Shown in pieces: positions 13,261 to 15,622 of a stretch of DNA of 15,622 bases. The translations under genes and the position numbers were made by a program. The notes below the pieces were generated by a model. That model searched no databases. It saw only the letters and a list, made by a program, of their open reading frames with translations, and was not told the DNA's origin. Each line of letters opens with the position of its first letter. Positions within the stretch are counted from its first letter, which is position 1. Source of the stretch: Deltaproteobacteria bacterium (GTDB taxonomy: Bacteria; Desulfobacterota; GWC2-55-46); the NCBI GenBank assembly GCA_021825035.1, contig JAKAIQ010000020.1, positions 1-15,622 of the forward strand. The letters run 5' to 3'.

Positions 13261-14793
13261 ATGGCCAAAAAAACCAATAATTCCAGTACTCAAACCAATA
13301 GTCATACTGGCAATGGCAACCATGACCTGTTGAATCTCATAGACATAGGAAAAGACAAAGGATTTCTCACCTACGATGAGATAAATGATGCATTTCCGCA
13401 AGACAATTTTTCCGTTGAGGAGATGGATAATCTGCTTGAGACCCTTAGCGATCTCGGCATAGACATCGTCGATACCGCTGAAAAGGGAGAAGCCGGAGAG
13501 GCCGCCATTAGCGCGAAGGAAGAGGTGTTGGAGGCGGAAAGAGTTGAGGATCCGGTGCGCATATATATGCGCGAGATGGGCGCGGTGCCGCTCCTTAAAC
13601 GTGAGGAAGAGATAATACACGCGAAGAAGATAGAAGAGGCGCGCGCGGAATTCCGAAGGCTTACATTGAGCAGCCCGTTCGCCGTGCGTGAAGTCTTGAG
13701 GGTCATAAGCAGAATCAAGTCGGGGAAGGCTTCGCTGCGTGAACTGATAGAAGAGGTGGAAGAAGGCCAGTACGATGAGGCATATGCCGAAGAGGTGATA
13801 GGCAGGCTTGAAAGGCTTAAAAGAAGGAAGCCCGAAAGCGCGTACAAGCTCTTGAAGGACGTCAGTTTAAATAATAACCTCATTCGCCGGATAGTGAAAA
13901 GGATCGTCAGGCTCGAGCATCTTCTCGAAAGAGAGGAGCAGAAGAAAGGCGTTCGCAAGGCCGAGAGGGCGAAGCAGAGGATACGCAGGATACTCAAGAA
14001 GCTCTGCATGAAGCGCAATGGGCTTAAGGAGCTTTCGAGGGAAGTCAAGGTTCATGACTTTAACATGTGGGAGGCCAAGCAGAAGCTGATAGAGGCCAAT
14101 CTGAGGCTCGTCGTAAGCATAGCGAAGAGATATGTGAATCTCGGCCTGAAATTCTCCGACCTTATCCAGGAAGGCAATATCGGACTGATGAAGGCCGTGG
14201 ACAAGTTCGACTATAAGAAAGGATACAAGTTCTCTACATACGCCACATGGTGGATAAGGCAGGCGATAACAAGGTCTATCGCGGATCATGGCAGGACAAT
14301 AAGGATCCCCGTGCACATGATAGAGACCATTAACAGGCTTCTTCAGACCTCCCGTCAGCTGCTGAAGGAACTCGGCAGGGAACCTTACCCGGAGGAAATA
14401 GCCGAAAGGATGGACATCCCGATAACCAAGGTGCGCAGGATCTTGAGACTCATGAAGCAGACGCTGAGCCTTGAGACCCCTATCGGCGACGATGAGGAGA
14501 GTTCACTTGGAGATTTTATCGAGGACGAGAAGTCTCCTTCGCCGTCCGACGCCGCCATTGAAAAGGATCTTTCAGATCAGACAAACGCGGTTCTCGGAAG
14601 CCTTACCCCGAGGGAGGAGAAAGTGTTGCGTATGAGGTTCGGCATCGGCGAGAAGCAGGACTACACGCTTGAAGAGGTTGGTAAAGTCCTCGGCGTAACG
14701 AGGGAAAGGGTGAGGCAGATAGAGGCCAAAGCCATAAGGCGGCTCAGGCACCCCACGAGATCGAAGCTCCTGAAGGGTTTCAGCGAGGGATAG
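13261..14793 (+). CDS. rpoD: RNA polymerase primary sigma factor (sigma-70, RpoD)
   Basis: The 510-residue protein has all sigma-70 regions. Region 1.1 lies at about 22-70 ('IGKDKGFLTYDEINDAFP') and region 1.2 at 96-107 ('EDPVRIYMREMG'). A helical, charged nonconserved stretch at about 110-260 is shorter than in E. coli (613 residues). Region 2 follows ('LRLVVSIAKRYVNLGLKFSDLIQEGNIGLMKA', then 'FSTYATWWIRQAI'), then region 3, and region 4 with 'TPREEKVLRMRFGI' and the -35-binding helix 'GVTRERVRQIEAKAIRRLRHP'. The presence of region 1.1 marks it as the housekeeping sigma, not an alternative one. AGGGGCGGG (13247-13255) lies just before the ATG. It has its own promoter and a strong terminator. 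The dnaG gene that often precedes rpoD is not here; the glutamate synthase block is. Confidence 0.96.
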   Translation: MAKKTNNSSTQTNSHTGNGNHDLLNLIDIGKDKGFLTYDEINDAFPQDNFSVEEMDNLLETLSDLGIDIVDTAEKGEAGEAAISAKEEVLEAERVEDPVRIYMREMGAVPLLKREEEIIHAKKIEEARAEFRRLTLSSPFAVREVLRVISRIKSGKASLRELIEEVEEGQYDEAYAEEVIGRLERLKRRKPESAYKLLKDVSLNNNLIRRIVKRIVRLEHLLEREEQKKGVRKAERAKQRIRRILKKLCMKRNGLKELSREVKVHDFNMWEAKQKLIEANLRLVVSIAKRYVNLGLKFSDLIQEGNIGLMKAVDKFDYKKGYKFSTYATWWIRQAITRSIADHGRTIRIPVHMIETINRLLQTSRQLLKELGREPYPEEIAERMDIPITKVRRILRLMKQTLSLETPIGDDEESSLGDFIEDEKSPSPSDAAIEKDLSDQTNAVLGSLTPREEKVLRMRFGIGEKQDYTLEEVGKVLGVTRERVRQIEAKAIRRLRHPTRSKLLKGFSEG

Positions 14794-14818
14794 GACGCAC
14801 AGCAGATGATAAACAGGG

Positions 14819-14859
14819 AAACAGGAAAGGGGATGCCGGATTCTCTTTCCTGTTTTTTT
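14819..14859 (+). terminator. Strong intrinsic terminator of rpoD
   Basis: AAACAGGAAAG (14819-14829) pairs with CTTTCCTGTTT (14845-14855). The stem can extend inward with G-U pairs to a GCCGG loop. Seven T run from 14853 to 14859. It lies about 25 bases after the rpoD stop. Confidence 0.88.
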
Positions 14860-14950
14860 ATCGGAGCCTTCCGGAGGCCGGAGGCGCTTGGCCGCGTACA
14901 CCGCATCACGAGAAAGCGTTCATTTGAGGCTTCAGCGCCGGGGCGGCGGT

Positions 14951-15316
14951 TTAAGCCTTTTGGAGTATCTCCGTAAACGCCTCTTCCAGTTCCTTCAGCG
15001 TAATGCCGTTTTCGACCTTCACCCTTTTTTCCCTCGACTTGAGGCCCGTATCGATGCTGAAGGAGCTTTTCTTTAATCCAAGCGATCTCGAAAGGAATTC
15101 TATCGCAGCCCGGTTGGCCTCACCTTCGACCGGCGGAGCCGTAAGCCTTATCTTCAGGACCCCTCCCTGCGCGCCGTCGATCTGATTTTTTGAGGCCCTT
15201 GGCTGCACCCGTATGACTATATACAGCCCCCTGGAGGTCGAGTCTATAAAGGGATGCCTGCTACTTCGGGAGGAACTTGAGTTTTTCCGATTCGCCGTCG
15301 GCCTTTCTGGATTCAT
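14951..15316 (-). CDS. DUF167/YggU-family protein
   Basis: The frame encodes up to 121 residues. The recognisable domain begins at about residue 30: 'GLYIVIRVQPRASKNQI', 'LKIRLTAPPVEGEANRAAIEFLS' and 'SIDTGLKSREKRVKV'. These are the hallmark segments of the DUF167 family (E. coli YggU, 96 residues), small cytoplasmic alpha-beta proteins of unknown function. The only ATG (15316) would add about 29 unrelated Ser/Arg-rich residues, overlap the DivIVA-like gene by 56 bases, and has no Shine-Dalgarno sequence. The family N-terminus would fall close to 15225-15260, where no ATG, GTG or TTG occurs in frame; an ATA is present at 15247. The start is therefore uncertain, while the gene itself is secure. 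It is probably co-transcribed with the upstream DivIVA-like gene, a pairing I recall from other bacteria. Confidence 0.85.
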   Translation of the reverse strand: MNPERPTANRKNSSSSRSSRHPFIDSTSRGLYIVIRVQPRASKNQIDGAQGGVLKIRLTAPPVEGEANRAAIEFLSRSLGLKKSSFSIDTGLKSREKRVKVENGITLKELEEAFTEILQKA

Positions 15317-15622
15317 CGCATTCTATTGTGAGCATGCTCGAATGATAATCGAGGATGGCTCTTATCGAGGACTCGATTTCAGCCCTCTGCTTTCGCAGCC
15401 TGAATATTTCATCCTGAAGTTCGAGGGACCTTGACTGCGCCTGTCTTACTATCTCCTCCCCCTGGAGCCGGGCCTCGGCTATCAGGAGTTCGGCCTCCCT
15501 TTTTGCGCCGGTCTTGAGGTCCTCAACCATGCTGTGCGCCGTGGTTATCGCGTCTCTGAGAGTTCTTTCATTGGCCATGTGTTCCGAAAGACGCTCGTTG
15601 GCTTCTCTCAGTTTAGATCGGA
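15261..15622 (-). CDS. DivIVA-like coiled-coil protein, partial (N-terminus outside window)
   Basis: From the right edge the minus-strand frame is open through the window border (RSKLREANERLSEH...) and ends at a TAG at 15261-15263, giving about 119 residues. An ATG at 15578 is internal to this frame and is probably not the start. The sequence is a long coiled coil: 'TLRDAITTAHSMVEDLKTGA', 'REAELLIAEARLQGEEIVRQA', then 'EIFRLRKQRAEIESSIRAILDYH'. This is the C-terminal pattern of bacterial DivIVA-domain proteins, which mark poles or septa and recruit division or envelope proteins. The diagnostic N-terminal membrane-binding DivIVA segment must lie beyond the window. The DUF167-family gene follows on the same strand. 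Confidence 0.82.
   Translation of the reverse strand, partial: RSKLREANERLSEHMANERTLRDAITTAHSMVEDLKTGAKREAELLIAEARLQGEEIVRQAQSRSLELQDEIFRLRKQRAEIESSIRAILDYHSSMLTIECDESRKADGESEKLKFLPK

Noticed and set aside
14861..14950. GC-rich stretch after the rpoD terminator, considered as a tRNA or small RNA
   Set aside because: No cloverleaf, T-loop consensus or promoter could be found; it contains only short GGAGGC-type local repeats.

Overview
The window reads as a chromosomal segment from an anaerobic, probably Gram-negative bacterium. Arginine AGG and isoleucine ATA codons are heavily used, and iron-sulfur proteins of the heterodisulfide reductase type sit beside housekeeping genes. This style fits Nitrospirota or Desulfobacterota-like lineages, but that is an inference from gene content and codon use; no rRNA or tRNA is present to settle it. 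I see no CRISPR array, insertion sequence or phage gene.

Left part (1-5700): the 3' end of gmk (guanylate kinase) is followed by rpoZ (RNA polymerase omega) and a strong bidirectional terminator. A convergent gene encodes a thioredoxin-fold/TPR protein without a CxxC motif. A divergent pair of genes follows, an MFS transporter overlapping a secreted thermonuclease. Next come a stand-alone response-regulator receiver protein behind a consensus promoter, and hflX on the minus strand. The HflX family homology continues upstream of its first standard start codon to an ATA codon with a Shine-Dalgarno-like sequence. An aldehyde dehydrogenase is transcribed divergently from hflX.

Middle part (7387-12997): six co-directional genes form the metabolic centre of the window. 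They encode a small two-cluster ferredoxin, an HdrB-like protein with two CCG domains, an HdrC-like protein with two 4Fe-4S clusters, and a glutamate synthase split into three proteins: class II glutamine amidotransferase, ferredoxin-fused FMN synthase domain, and GXGXG domain. No NAD(P)H-oxidising GltD subunit is present, so the arrangement suggests glutamate synthesis driven by ferredoxin or by HdrBC-delivered electrons. Two intergenic gaps inside this block hold large hairpins or terminator-like structures, so the subunits may be expressed unequally. The block closes with two tandem hairpins.

Right part (13140-15622): rpoD, the primary sigma factor, has its own promoter and a strong terminator. 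Convergent to it are a DUF167/YggU-family gene and a DivIVA-like coiled-coil gene that runs off the right edge of the window. The most interesting items are the HdrBC-ferredoxin-split GOGAT cluster with its structured intergenic regions, and the apparent ATA start of hflX.
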